A stretch of 61,342 nucleotides of DNA, taken from contig NZ_JACCPY010000026.1 in NCBI RefSeq assembly GCF_013426975.1, positions 1-61,342 of the forward strand, read 5' to 3'. The notes below the pieces were generated by a model. The model saw nothing but the letters and a program-made list of their open reading frames with translations. It had not been told where the DNA came from and did not search any database. Each line of letters starts with the position of its first letter. The stretch's first letter is position 1. This DNA is from Sphaerotilus sulfidivorans. Its GTDB lineage: Bacteria; Pseudomonadota; Gammaproteobacteria; Burkholderiales; Burkholderiaceae_C. Below are positions 7,623 through 14,958 of this stretch, in pieces. The position numbers were made by a program, and so were the translations under genes.

Positions 7623-8662
7623 ACGACGGCCCGCCTTCCCGACCCTCCCGCGCCTCGCGTCCGGTGCTGATCGGCGCCTTCGTGCTCGGCGCGCTGGTGC
7701 TGATCGTCGCGGCGGTGCTGGCCAGCGCCGACGGCCGGCTCTTTGCGCGCAAGGACAGCGTGGTGATGCATTTCAGCGGCTCGATCTTCGGGCTGCAGGT
7801 GGGCGCGCCGGTGGTCTTCCGCGGCGTGCGCCTGGGCAGCGTGACCTCGATCGGCCTGAGCTACGACGCCGGCCAGGACCGATTCTCCATCCCGGTGGTG
7901 GCCGAGCTCGACCCGGAGCTGATCGACCAGGTCGGCGCCGGCGGCACGCCCCGCGCCGGGCTGCGGCTGGAGACGCTGGTCGAGCGCGGTCTGCGCGCGC
8001 AGCTGCAGATGCAGAGTCTGCTGACCGGCCAGCTCTATGTCGACCTGGATTTCCGCGCCGACCGGCAGGCCTCGCGGCTGGGTGCGCGCAGCGGCATGAT
8101 CGAGATCCCGACGGTGACCACCGCGATCCAGGACATCAAGAACCAGGTCGACGGCATGGACCTGCGCCGCATGGTCGACGATCTGGCCTCGATCGCGCGC
8201 TCGGTGCGTCAGACGGTGGGCTCGCCGCGCATCGAGTCGACGCTGGCCCAGGTCGAGCAGACCGCCGCCAGCCTGAACCGGCTGGCCGAGCGGCTGGACC
8301 GGCGCAGCGGTCCGCTGCTCGATGCCGCCGATCGGGCGCTGGGCGACACCCGGCGCTCGATGGGCGATGTGTCGGCGGCTGCGGCGCGGGTCGGCGCGGC
8401 CGCCTCGGGCGCCGAGGCGCTGCTGCAGCCCGATGCGCCGCTGATGCGCAGCCTGGGCCGCAGCGCCGACGAGCTGGCCCGCACCGCCGCAGCCTTGCGC
8501 GAGACGGCCGAGGCCGCCGGCCCCGACAGCGCGCTGCAGCAGAAGCTCGAGCAGACGCTGGATGACCTCTCGCGTGCCGCTCGCTCGCTGCGCGCGCTGT
8601 CCGACACGCTGGAGCAGCAGCCCCGTTCGCTGCTGACCGGCCGCCCCCAGGAGCTGCCATGA
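7619..8662 (+). CDS. MlaD/MCE-domain substrate-binding protein
   Basis: 347 aa. A cytoplasmic start is followed by one membrane helix (about residues 18-38), then an MCE domain (about 45-130) with VGAPVVFRGVRLGSV, and a long, mostly helical C-terminal tail (IKNQVDGMDL..., repeated LARTAAALRETAE-like heptads). MCE proteins form hexameric rings that shuttle lipids across the periplasm; the long helical tail suggests a tunnel- or needle-like extension as in PqiB/YebT or Mce proteins rather than the short MlaD. Both ends overlap neighbouring genes by 4 bp. Confidence 0.9.
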   Translation: MNDGPPSRPSRASRPVLIGAFVLGALVLIVAAVLASADGRLFARKDSVVMHFSGSIFGLQVGAPVVFRGVRLGSVTSIGLSYDAGQDRFSIPVVAELDPELIDQVGAGGTPRAGLRLETLVERGLRAQLQMQSLLTGQLYVDLDFRADRQASRLGARSGMIEIPTVTTAIQDIKNQVDGMDLRRMVDDLASIARSVRQTVGSPRIESTLAQVEQTAASLNRLAERLDRRSGPLLDAADRALGDTRRSMGDVSAAAARVGAAASGAEALLQPDAPLMRSLGRSADELARTAAALRETAEAAGPDSALQQKLEQTLDDLSRAARSLRALSDTLEQQPRSLLTGRPQELP

Positions 8663-9294
8663 CGACTTCGCGCCGCCGGATGCTCTCCGGCCTGGGCCTG
8701 AGCCTGCCCCTTGTGCTGACGCTGGCCGGCTGCGCCGCCGCGCCGACCCGGGTGCCGCGCCTGCTGCGACTGGAGGCCGAGCCCCGGCCCGAGCCAGGGG
8801 GCGCGACCGACCTGTCGGCCGCACCGGTCTGGCATCTGCAGCGCGTCCAGCTGCCGGCCTATCTCGACCGCGAGCTGGTGCTGGCCGGTCAGGGGGCGGG
8901 CTCGCTGCAGGCGCTGCCGGAGGTGCGCTGGGCCGAGCCGCTGGCCGAGGCGGTGCCGCGCCTGCTGCGCCGCGACCTGGCGCGTGCGGCGACCGAGGCC
9001 GGCCAGCCGGTCCAGGTCTGGGGCGCCGCGCTGCCGGCCGGGCTGAGCGCCGCGCTGCGCCTGCGCATCGACATCGAGCGGCTCGAGGCCGATCTGGCCG
9101 CCGGCCGGGTGCGGCTGGCCGCGATCTGGGTGGTGTCCGATCCGGCCGGACGGCAGACGGCCCGCTCCGGCCAGCTCGAACTGGCCGAACCGCTGGCCGG
9201 CGAGACATCGGCCGAGGCGCTGGTCGCCGCCCATCGCCGCGCGCTGCAGCGGCTGGCCCAGGCGGTTGCGGCCTCGGCCCTCCGCGGACCTTGA
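8659..9294 (+). CDS. PqiC-like ABC-type transport auxiliary lipoprotein (DUF330)
   Basis: 211 aa. The signal peptide ends in lipobox LAGC (Cys about residue 25). The body fits the DUF330/PqiC family: WHLQRVQLPAYLDRELVL, then PEVRWAEPLAEAVPRLLRRDL and an Ala-rich C-terminal helix. PqiC-type lipoproteins sit on the inner face of the outer membrane and dock the MCE protein. With a PqiC partner and no MlaB/MlaC, this operon looks like the PqiABC/'MlaEFD plus PqiC' arrangement, not the canonical mla operon. Confidence 0.85.
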   Translation: MTTSRRRMLSGLGLSLPLVLTLAGCAAAPTRVPRLLRLEAEPRPEPGGATDLSAAPVWHLQRVQLPAYLDRELVLAGQGAGSLQALPEVRWAEPLAEAVPRLLRRDLARAATEAGQPVQVWGAALPAGLSAALRLRIDIERLEADLAAGRVRLAAIWVVSDPAGRQTARSGQLELAEPLAGETSAEALVAAHRRALQRLAQAVAASALRGP

Positions 9295-9404
9295 CGTAGG
9301 AATTGTCCTGCACGCACCTGCGCTACCGGATGGCAGCCGGCCAGCGGGCGCCACGGCACAGTGAGGCCCATGCCCTGTTCTTGCCCCTGTACCTGGAGTC
9401 CGCC

Positions 9405-9572
9405 ATGGACGCTCTTGCCCGCTGGATCTATCCGCTCATCTGCCTGCTGAGCCTGTTGCTGGTGATCGCCACCGCCGCGATCGACCATCAGGGGGCCTAC
9501 CCGGACGGCAGTGCCGTCGGGCAGGTGGGCACGATGCTGCAGACGCTGGCCGCTCAGCCCAGCGCCGGATAG
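9405..9572 (+). CDS. small single-span membrane protein
   Basis: 55 aa from the ATG at 9405, preceded by CTGGAG. One hydrophobic segment (YPLICLLSLLLVIATAA) and a short polar tail. Codon use matches local genes. The last 19 bp overlap the end of the convergent reductase gene. No family recognised; could be a small membrane peptide or chance. Confidence 0.4.
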   Translation: MDALARWIYPLICLLSLLLVIATAAIDHQGAYPDGSAVGQVGTMLQTLAAQPSAG

Positions 9573-10612
9573 TCGGTGTAGCCCGTCTCGCCGCCGCCGT
9601 AGAAGGTGGACGGATCGGGCCGGTTGAGTGCGGCGCCCTGGCGGATGCGCTCGACCAGATCGGGGTTGGCGATCGCCAGCCGGCCGAAGGCGACCGCCTC
9701 GGCCTCGCCGCGCCCGAGCAGGGCCTCGGCGCTGTCCGGATCGAGGCCTTCATTGGCGATGACCGCGCCGCCGAAGGCCTCGCGGATGACCGGCAGCAGC
9801 CGGCCGGCGCCCAGGTGCTCGCGCAGGCACAGGAAGGCCACGCCGCGCCGGCCGAGCTCGCGCGCCACCTGCGTGAACAGCGCCTGCGGATCGGAGTCGC
9901 CCATGTCGTGCGCGTCGCCGCGCGGCGCCAGATGCACGCCGACCCGCCCCGCGCCCCAGACCTCGATCGCCGCGTCGACGATCTCCAGCAGCAGCCGCAT
10001 GCGGTTCTCGATCGGGCCGCCGTAGGCGTCGGTGCGCTGATTGCTGCGGTCCTGCAGGAACTGGTCGATCAGGTAGCCGTTGGCCGCATGGATCTCCACG
10101 CCGTCGAAGCCGGCGCGCCGGGCGTTCTCGGCGCCCTGGCGGTAGGCGGCGACGATGCCGGGCAGCTCGTCCAGGGCCAGCGCACGCGGCGTCACGTAGG
10201 GGCGCTTCGGGCGCACCAGGCTGACCTCGCCGGCCGGCGTGACCGCGCTTGGCGCGACCGGCAGTCCGCCTTCGAGAAAGACCGGGTCGGAGATGCGGCC
10301 GACATGCCAGAGCTGCGCGACGATGCGCCCGCCGGCTGCATGCACCGCCTCGGTCACGCCGCGCCAGCCCTCGACCTGCGCCTCGCTCCACAGCCCCGGC
10401 GTGTCGGCATAGCCCACGCCCTGCGGCGTGACCGCGGTGGCCTCGCTCAGGATCAGGCCGAAGCCGGCGCGCTGCGCATAGTGGCGCGCCATCAGCGCAT
10501 TGGGCACCCGGTCGGCGCCGACCGCACGGGCCCGCGTCAGCGGCGCCATCACGATGCGGTTGGGCAGATGCAGATCACCGAGCTGCAGCGGGGCGAGAAG
10601 GGGTTGGGTCAT
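9554..10612 (-). CDS. nemA: NADH:flavin oxidoreductase / alkene reductase (Old Yellow Enzyme family)
   Basis: 352 aa, full length for the family. FMN-binding TIM barrel with NRIVMAPLTRARA at the start, WHVGRISDP, HAANGYLIDQFLQD (HxxN substrate-binding pair), RTDAYGGPIENR and the C-terminal GRLAIANPDLVERI. Members reduce activated C=C bonds, nitro compounds or N-ethylmaleimide using NAD(P)H. The gene name follows the closest well-known family branch, not a proven substrate. A long imperfect hairpin lies between this gene and the divergent small gene at 10732. Confidence 0.93.
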   Translation of the reverse strand: MTQPLLAPLQLGDLHLPNRIVMAPLTRARAVGADRVPNALMARHYAQRAGFGLILSEATAVTPQGVGYADTPGLWSEAQVEGWRGVTEAVHAAGGRIVAQLWHVGRISDPVFLEGGLPVAPSAVTPAGEVSLVRPKRPYVTPRALALDELPGIVAAYRQGAENARRAGFDGVEIHAANGYLIDQFLQDRSNQRTDAYGGPIENRMRLLLEIVDAAIEVWGAGRVGVHLAPRGDAHDMGDSDPQALFTQVARELGRRGVAFLCLREHLGAGRLLPVIREAFGGAVIANEGLDPDSAEALLGRGEAEAVAFGRLAIANPDLVERIRQGAALNRPDPSTFYGGGETGYTDYPALG

Positions 10613-10641
10613 GATGCCGTGTTGCTGATTTGTTTAGGAAA

Positions 10642-10686
10642 GCTGAAGGCGCGCGGTGCGCGCGTCATCGCGCGTCAGCCTTCAGC
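10642..10686. repeat. long imperfect inverted repeat between nemA and the next small gene
   Basis: Outer arms GCTGAAGG (10642-10649) and CCTTCAGC (10679-10686) are perfect. The 29 bp between contain GCGCGC-rich inner arms that can extend the pairing. It lies in the divergent intergenic region, so it could be an operator or a leader structure. Confidence 0.4.
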
Positions 10687-10731
10687 CGTTGTGGGGGCTC
10701 CGAGAGCGATCACAAGCACCGTCCCACTGCC

Positions 10732-10896
10732 ATGAAGCACTTCCTTCGCACCATCGAACATCAAGCCCCGCGCCGTCTGCCGGTGCAGGAGCGCCAGACC
10801 GACAAGGGCCGCAAGCAGGAAACCTTCGACTACGGCCGCATCGACAGCCACTCGCGTGGTCTGGCCTTCGCGCTGCGCATGGACCGCAAGCGCTGA
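10732..10896 (+). CDS. small basic hypothetical protein
   Basis: 54 aa. Lys/Arg-rich, with no hydrophobic stretch (LPVQERQTDKGRKQ in the middle, ending MDRKR), so probably a small cytoplasmic, possibly nucleic-acid-associated protein. Third codon positions are strongly GC as in true genes here. No SD is obvious. Function unknown. Confidence 0.5.
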   Translation: MKHFLRTIEHQAPRRLPVQERQTDKGRKQETFDYGRIDSHSRGLAFALRMDRKR

Positions 10897-11049
10897 CGCG
10901 CTGAAAAAACCGGGGCCAGACCATGGCCGACACAAGCCTTCAGTTCGTGATGTAATTCACTGAAATGAATATCCGTGTCGGTTTCGTGAAGCGTGGCAAG
11001 TGCGTGGAAGCGGCTTGTCATGTCTGCAGACCGCAGGAGGCCCCGCACC

Positions 11050-11289
11050 ATGAACGTTCATCGCTCCTCTCCCCGCAGCCTGTTCGAGCGCGTGCTGGTT
11101 GCGTGCGCCCAGCTGGTGCTCTTCTGCCTGGCGATGCCCGCGATCCTGCTGGCCGTGCTGGCCGGCGGGCTGGTCGCGGTGCTGGCCGGGCTGCTGTCGA
11201 CGGTGGGGCTGACCCACCGCCAGCCGCGTGCGCCCTGGCACCGGGCCGGCGTGGCGCTGCGGGTGCTGCTGCGCCGGACCGCCGGCTGA
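11050..11289 (+). CDS. small membrane protein, function unknown
   Basis: 79 aa from the ATG at 11050, with AGGAGG about 15 bp upstream. Two adjacent hydrophobic stretches (VLVACAQLVLFCLAMPAILLA and VLAGGLVAVLAGLL) and basic ends. The 150 bp before it are AT-richer than average and contain TTCAGT (10939-10944) / ACTGAA (10959-10964). A GC-rich hairpin follows the stop. Confidence 0.5.
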   Translation: MNVHRSSPRSLFERVLVACAQLVLFCLAMPAILLAVLAGGLVAVLAGLLSTVGLTHRQPRAPWHRAGVALRVLLRRTAG

Positions 11290-11308
11290 CCCGGCGCAGT
11301 TCGCCGGG
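11290..11308. terminator. hairpin between convergent genes
   Basis: Perfect 7-bp stem CCCGGCG (11290-11296) / CGCCGGG (11302-11308), CAGTT loop, no T-run on either strand. It separates the small membrane gene from the convergent YceI gene. Confidence 0.5.
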
Positions 11309-11331
11309 CCGGGCCGTGTGCCGCGTCTCGC

Positions 11332-11907
11332 TTACTGCTTGACCGCCTCGACCTGGATCACCAGGCGCATGTCGTCGGCGAAGCCGTAGTTCAGGCCGTA
11401 GCTGGCGCCCCACTGGCTGCGCTTGATCATGGTCTCGAAGTCGCCGCCGCAGACCTCGCGCTTGAGCATCGGGTTCTGGTAGCAGTTGAACTTGGTCGCC
11501 TTCAGCGTGACCGGGTGGGTCTTGCCCATCAGCGTGAACTGGCCGGTCACTTCCTTGACCTTGTCGCCTTCGAACACGAACTTGTCGCCGACGAAGCGGG
11601 CGGTCGGGTAGGCCGCGACGTTCAGGATCTCAGCGCTCTTCAGGTGGCTGTTGAACGGGCCGGTGCCGGTGTTGACCGAGTCGACGTCGATGGTGATGTC
11701 GACCTTGCCGGTCTTGCCGGCGCGGTCGAACTGGACCGTGCCTTCCTTCTTGTCGAAGCGGCCGCGGTTGGTCGAGGTGCCGAAGTGGTCGATCTCGAAG
11801 GTCACGAAGGTGTGCGTCGGCTCGATCGCGTAGGTGGCCGACTGGGCCTGGGCGGCAGTGGCGAACAGGGCCGAGGCGGCGGTCAGCGCGAGCAGGGTCT
11901 TCTTCAT
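11332..11907 (-). CDS. YceI-family secreted lipocalin-like protein
   Basis: 191 aa. Signal peptide with AQA cleavage site (about residue 22). The mature part is a YceI beta barrel: TYAIEPTHTFVTFEIDHFG, KTGKVDITIDVDSV, LKSAEILNVAAYPTARF, TGQFTLMGKTHPVTL. YceI proteins bind polyisoprenoids such as ubiquinone-8 in the periplasm. A cysteine pair (NCYQNP..., REVCGGDF) could form a disulfide. GGAG lies before the ATG. Last gene of a cytochrome b561-yceI-yceI set. Confidence 0.92.
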   Translation of the reverse strand: MKKTLLALTAASALFATAAQAQSATYAIEPTHTFVTFEIDHFGTSTNRGRFDKKEGTVQFDRAGKTGKVDITIDVDSVNTGTGPFNSHLKSAEILNVAAYPTARFVGDKFVFEGDKVKEVTGQFTLMGKTHPVTLKATKFNCYQNPMLKREVCGGDFETMIKRSQWGASYGLNYGFADDMRLVIQVEAVKQ

Positions 11908-11962
11908 GGCAGGGTCTCCGTGGAGGGGGGCAGGGTTGGGTGAGAGAGGGAAGGAAAGGGGT

Positions 11963-12544
11963 TCAGAGCGCCGGCACGCCGCTCAGGTTCAGCTTGAACT
12001 TCACCTGCACGTCGTTGGCGACCATCGAGGTGTCGGCCCAGTCGCCTTCACCGATCTTGAATTCGAGGCGCTTGATCGCGAAGGCGCCGGTGGCGGTGGT
12101 GCTGCCGCCGGCCTGGGTCAGCGCGACCGGCACGACCACGTCGCGGCTGCTGCCCTTGATGGACAGCTTGCCGGCCACCTCGAACCTGCCGGCGCCGACC
12201 GCCTTGATCGCGCTGGACTGGAAGGTGGCCTGCGGGAACTTCGGCACGTTGAACCAGGTGGCCTTGGGCAGCTCGACATCCACCTCCGGCGAGCCGAAGG
12301 TGGCGCTGCCCATGTCGATGGTGAAGGCGACCTTGCCGGCTTCCGGCTTCTTCGGGTCGAAGGCGATCTGGGCGTCGAACTTGCGGAAGCGCCCCTCGAC
12401 CGGCACGCCCATCTGCTTGCTGACGAAGAGCATCTCGCTCTTGGCGGCGTCGAGCTTCTGCTGGGCCAGCGCAGGCGTCGGTGCGACGACCAGGGCGGCG
12501 AAGGAGGCGGCGGCCAGGGCCGCGGTGCGCAGGATGACGGTCAT
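11963..12544 (-). CDS. YceI-family secreted protein (second copy)
   Basis: 193 aa from the ATG at 12544, preceded by GGAG. Signal peptide ending in ALA-QQ. YceI features: FVSKQMGVPVEGRF, FTIDMGSATFGSPEVD, FNVPKFPQATFQSS, GKLSIKGSSRDVVVPV. It is clearly diverged from the copy directly downstream, so the two are not a recent duplication. 53 bp downstream of the cytochrome gene in the same direction. Confidence 0.9.
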   Translation of the reverse strand: MTVILRTAALAAASFAALVVAPTPALAQQKLDAAKSEMLFVSKQMGVPVEGRFRKFDAQIAFDPKKPEAGKVAFTIDMGSATFGSPEVDVELPKATWFNVPKFPQATFQSSAIKAVGAGRFEVAGKLSIKGSSRDVVVPVALTQAGGSTTATGAFAIKRLEFKIGEGDWADTSMVANDVQVKFKLNLSGVPAL

Positions 12545-12597
12545 GGAAGAACTCCGGAAATCAGGTGGGACGGGCGGCGGGGGGCGATCGGCGCGGC

Positions 12598-13164
12598 TCA
12601 GCGCGGCGCCGGACCCAGGCCCATGCGGCCGAGCAGGCGGTCGCGGTCGATGAACTGGTGCTTGAGCGCGGCGGCGACATGCAGCACCACCAGGCCGGCC
12701 AGGCCGAAGGCGCTCAGCTCGTGCAGCGGCTTGATCGATTCGGCCAGCGCCTTGTCGACCGGCATGAAGTCGGGCAGCGGCAGCACGCCGAACCAGACGA
12801 TCGGGAAGCCCGCCGCCGAGCTGTAGGCCCAGCCGGTCAGCGGCACGGCGAAGAACAGCAGATACATCAGGTGGTGCGTGCCGTGGAAGGCGGCGTGCTG
12901 CCAGCCCGGCATGGCCTTGTCGATCGAGGCCGGCAGCGCGGGCGGGCGGTTCGCCAGCCGCCACAGCAGCCGCGCGGCCGACAGCGCCAGGATCGTCACG
13001 CCGGCCCACTTGTGCCAGTTGTAGAGCTTGAGCCGTGCCGGCGAGAAGGGCAGGCCGGTCATGTAGACCCCGACGCCAAAGGCGCCGACGATGCCCAGCG
13101 CCAGCAGCCAGTGCAGCGCGATCGCAGTGGCGCCGTAGCGCGAGGGGGAAGAGGTGGAGCTCAT
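12598..13164 (-). CDS. cytochrome b561-family membrane protein
   Basis: 188 aa from the ATG at 13164 (GTG at 13194 possible). Four transmembrane helices with the expected heme-ligand histidines: ALHWLLAL (TM1), NWHKWAG (TM2), HGTHHLMYLL (TM3) and LHELSAFGLAGLVVLHV (TM4). It probably transfers electrons between quinone and periplasmic acceptors; with two YceI proteins beside it, quinone handling is the likely theme. It is 82 bp downstream of litR on the same strand, so read-through from litR is possible. Confidence 0.92.
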   Translation of the reverse strand: MSSTSSPSRYGATAIALHWLLALGIVGAFGVGVYMTGLPFSPARLKLYNWHKWAGVTILALSAARLLWRLANRPPALPASIDKAMPGWQHAAFHGTHHLMYLLFFAVPLTGWAYSSAAGFPIVWFGVLPLPDFMPVDKALAESIKPLHELSAFGLAGLVVLHVAAALKHQFIDRDRLLGRMGLGPAPR

Positions 13165-13232
13165 GGCGGAGGGGTCTCGGGTCAGCTGGTGCACAGCTTA
13201 GAGGGCCCTCCGTTCAGACGGATTCACGGGTC

Positions 13233-13250
13233 TTGATGCATGCGTATCAA
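13233..13250. promoter_or_regulatory. interrupted palindrome at the end of litR, before the cytochrome b561 gene
   Basis: TTGAT (13233-13237) and ATCAA (13246-13250) flank a central GCATGC-containing spacer. It overlaps the litR stop codon and lies about 70 bp upstream of the cytochrome start on the minus strand. Possible operator; no protein can be named. Confidence 0.3.
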
Positions 13251-14218
13251 TCGTTTGAATGACGATCGTCGCTCTGCCGGGTCTTGCCGGCCCGCATGTG
13301 CCAGCGACCGATGCCCTGATGGATCTCGCCCAGCGTCGGCAGCATCAACACGCCTTCGACGCCACGACGCAGCATCGCCGCCTGCGGCGTGCCGGCCCAC
13401 AGCTCGACCGGCTGCGGCAGCCGGGCGCGCAGCTCGGCCAGATGGTCGAGCGAGGCGCCGGCCGGACTGACCATCGAGAAGCCGAGCGCGACGATGTCGG
13501 CCCGATGCGCGCGGGCGGCCGCGACGATGTCGGGCATCGGCGTCTGGCAGCCCAGGTTCATGCAGCTCGCGCCCTCGAGGGTGAACAGCGCCTCGGCCAT
13601 CAGCAGGCCCAGGCCGTGCAGCTCGCCGGGGAAGGTGGTCAGCAGCACCCGCGGCGTGCCGTCGGAGCGCATTTCCGGCGCGGTGGCGATCGCGGTGCGC
13701 AGCACCGTCTCGATCGCCTCGCTGCACAGATGCTCCTCGAAGACCTCGAGCTGGCCGCGCGACCAGGCCTCGCCGATCTCGACCAGCAGCGGCTGCGCAA
13801 CCTCGCTGATGAAGTGCGCCAGGCCGCGGCGCAGCAGCGTCTGCATCAGCGCGCGGCGCAGGCCGGCCACGTCATGCGCGCGCAGCAGCTCGTACAGCGC
13901 CTTCGGCTCGGCCTTCAGGGCCGGTTCGGCCGGCGCGACCGTCTCGTTGCCCGAGAGCTGGCCCACCCGCTGCAGCTCCTCCATCGACAGTCCGACGATG
14001 CGCCCCGGGCGCCAGCCGGCATCGAGCAGGCGGCGGATGTGGCGCAGCTGCTCGACCTGCTCGGGCGGGTAGAGGCGCTCGCCGTTGTCGTCACGCAGCG
14101 GGCGAGGAAAGCCATAGCGGCGCTCCCAGACACGCAGCGTGTCCTTGCCGAGGCGGGTGTCGCGTTCGACGGCGGCGATCGTGAACATGGTCAGTGCGGT
14201 GGGTGCCCGGTCATTCAT
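13247..14218 (-). CDS. litR: LitR/CarH-type B12-dependent photoreceptor, MerR-family repressor
   Basis: 323 aa from the ATG at 14218 (GGAG upstream). Residues 11-80 form a MerR-type winged helix (MFTIAAVERDTRLGKDTLRVWERRYG). The C-terminal half is the cobalamin-binding module: the W-x9-EH motif (W SRGQLEVFE EH) that caps adenosylcobalamin in CarH-type light sensors, and GELHGLG, the ExHxxG loop whose His is the lower cobalt ligand. In known LitR/CarH proteins, the dark-state oligomer represses light-inducible genes and light breaks the Co-C bond to release DNA. It is divergent from the glutathione-peroxidase/lipid cluster and upstream of cytochrome b561-yceI genes. Function rests on intact motifs plus classic context. 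Confidence 0.88.
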   Translation of the reverse strand: MNDRAPTALTMFTIAAVERDTRLGKDTLRVWERRYGFPRPLRDDNGERLYPPEQVEQLRHIRRLLDAGWRPGRIVGLSMEELQRVGQLSGNETVAPAEPALKAEPKALYELLRAHDVAGLRRALMQTLLRRGLAHFISEVAQPLLVEIGEAWSRGQLEVFEEHLCSEAIETVLRTAIATAPEMRSDGTPRVLLTTFPGELHGLGLLMAEALFTLEGASCMNLGCQTPMPDIVAAARAHRADIVALGFSMVSPAGASLDHLAELRARLPQPVELWAGTPQAAMLRRGVEGVLMLPTLGEIHQGIGRWHMRAGKTRQSDDRHSND

Positions 14219-14290
14219 CAGGGGGCTCCGAGTGTGCCGCACATCGCCAGCCTTGACGCCGGGCCGGCGATGTCGCGCTTTCGTCGATAA

Positions 14291-14368
14291 ATTGTCCTGG
14301 ACAAACATTGTGGTTTTTGTCTGTCATGCCTAATATTAGAACCACATCCACTGTTTGCCCAAGACAAA
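14291..14368 (+). promoter_or_regulatory. gpx promoter with candidate LitR operator sites
   Basis: Perfect dyad TTGTC-CTG-GACAA at 14292-14304. Half-sites of the same type recur: TTTGTC at 14316-14321 and GACAAA at 14363-14368. A good sigma70-type promoter is embedded: TTGTGG (14308-14313), 17 bp, TAATAT (14331-14336). The region is clearly AT-richer than its surroundings. Operator assignment to LitR is inferred from position between litR and its divergent neighbour. Confidence 0.6.
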
Positions 14369-14370
14369 TC

Positions 14371-14958
14371 ATGTTCAAGGCAACTCTTCTTGCGGCGCTG
14401 TGCGCACTGTTCATCGGCATGGCCCCGGCGCAGGCCGCCACGCCTGCCGCGGCCACGCCCTCCGGCGCTGCGGCCTGTCCCGCCTTGCTCGACCGCACGG
14501 TGCCGCGGCTGCAGGACGAGAAGCCGCAGTCGCTGTGCCAGTACGCCGGCCGGGTGGTGCTGGTGGTCAACACCGCCAGCCAGTGCGGCTTCACCTCGCA
14601 GTACCGCGGGCTGGAGGCGCTCTACCGCAAGCACCAGGGCGATGGCCTGGTGGTGCTGGGCTTTCCGTCGAACGACTTCGCCGGCCAGGAGCCGGGCTCG
14701 AACGCGGAGATCGCCGCCTTCTGCGAGGACCAGTTCGCGGTGCGCTTCCCGATGTTCATGAAGACGCCGGTCACGGGTGCCAAGGCGCATCCCTTCTACG
14801 CCGACCTGGCGCGGCTCTCGGGCAGCACGCCGAAGTGGAACTTCCACAAGTACCTGATCGGCCGCGACGGGCGCACCGTCAAGGCCTACACCAGCTTCAC
14901 CACGCCGGAGGACGGCGCGCTGCTGCGCGACATCCGCGCCGAGCTGGCCCGTCGCTGA
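14371..14958 (+). CDS. secreted glutathione peroxidase-family protein
   Basis: 195 aa from the ATG at 14371. Signal peptide ends MAPAQA-A (about residue 22), so it is periplasmic, unlike the usual cytoplasmic BtuE/Gpx. The peroxidase core has the catalytic Cys in NTASQCGFT (Cys, not Sec), the Gln in the FPSNDFAGQEPG stretch and the Trp/Asn in KWNFHKYLI. It reduces hydroperoxides, often lipid ones, with thioredoxin- or glutathione-type donors. Located directly behind the litR-facing promoter, it would be light induced. There is almost no SD sequence; the ATG is 2 bp after a GACAAA half-site. Confidence 0.9.
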   Translation: MFKATLLAALCALFIGMAPAQAATPAAATPSGAAACPALLDRTVPRLQDEKPQSLCQYAGRVVLVVNTASQCGFTSQYRGLEALYRKHQGDGLVVLGFPSNDFAGQEPGSNAEIAAFCEDQFAVRFPMFMKTPVTGAKAHPFYADLARLSGSTPKWNFHKYLIGRDGRTVKAYTSFTTPEDGALLRDIRAELARR

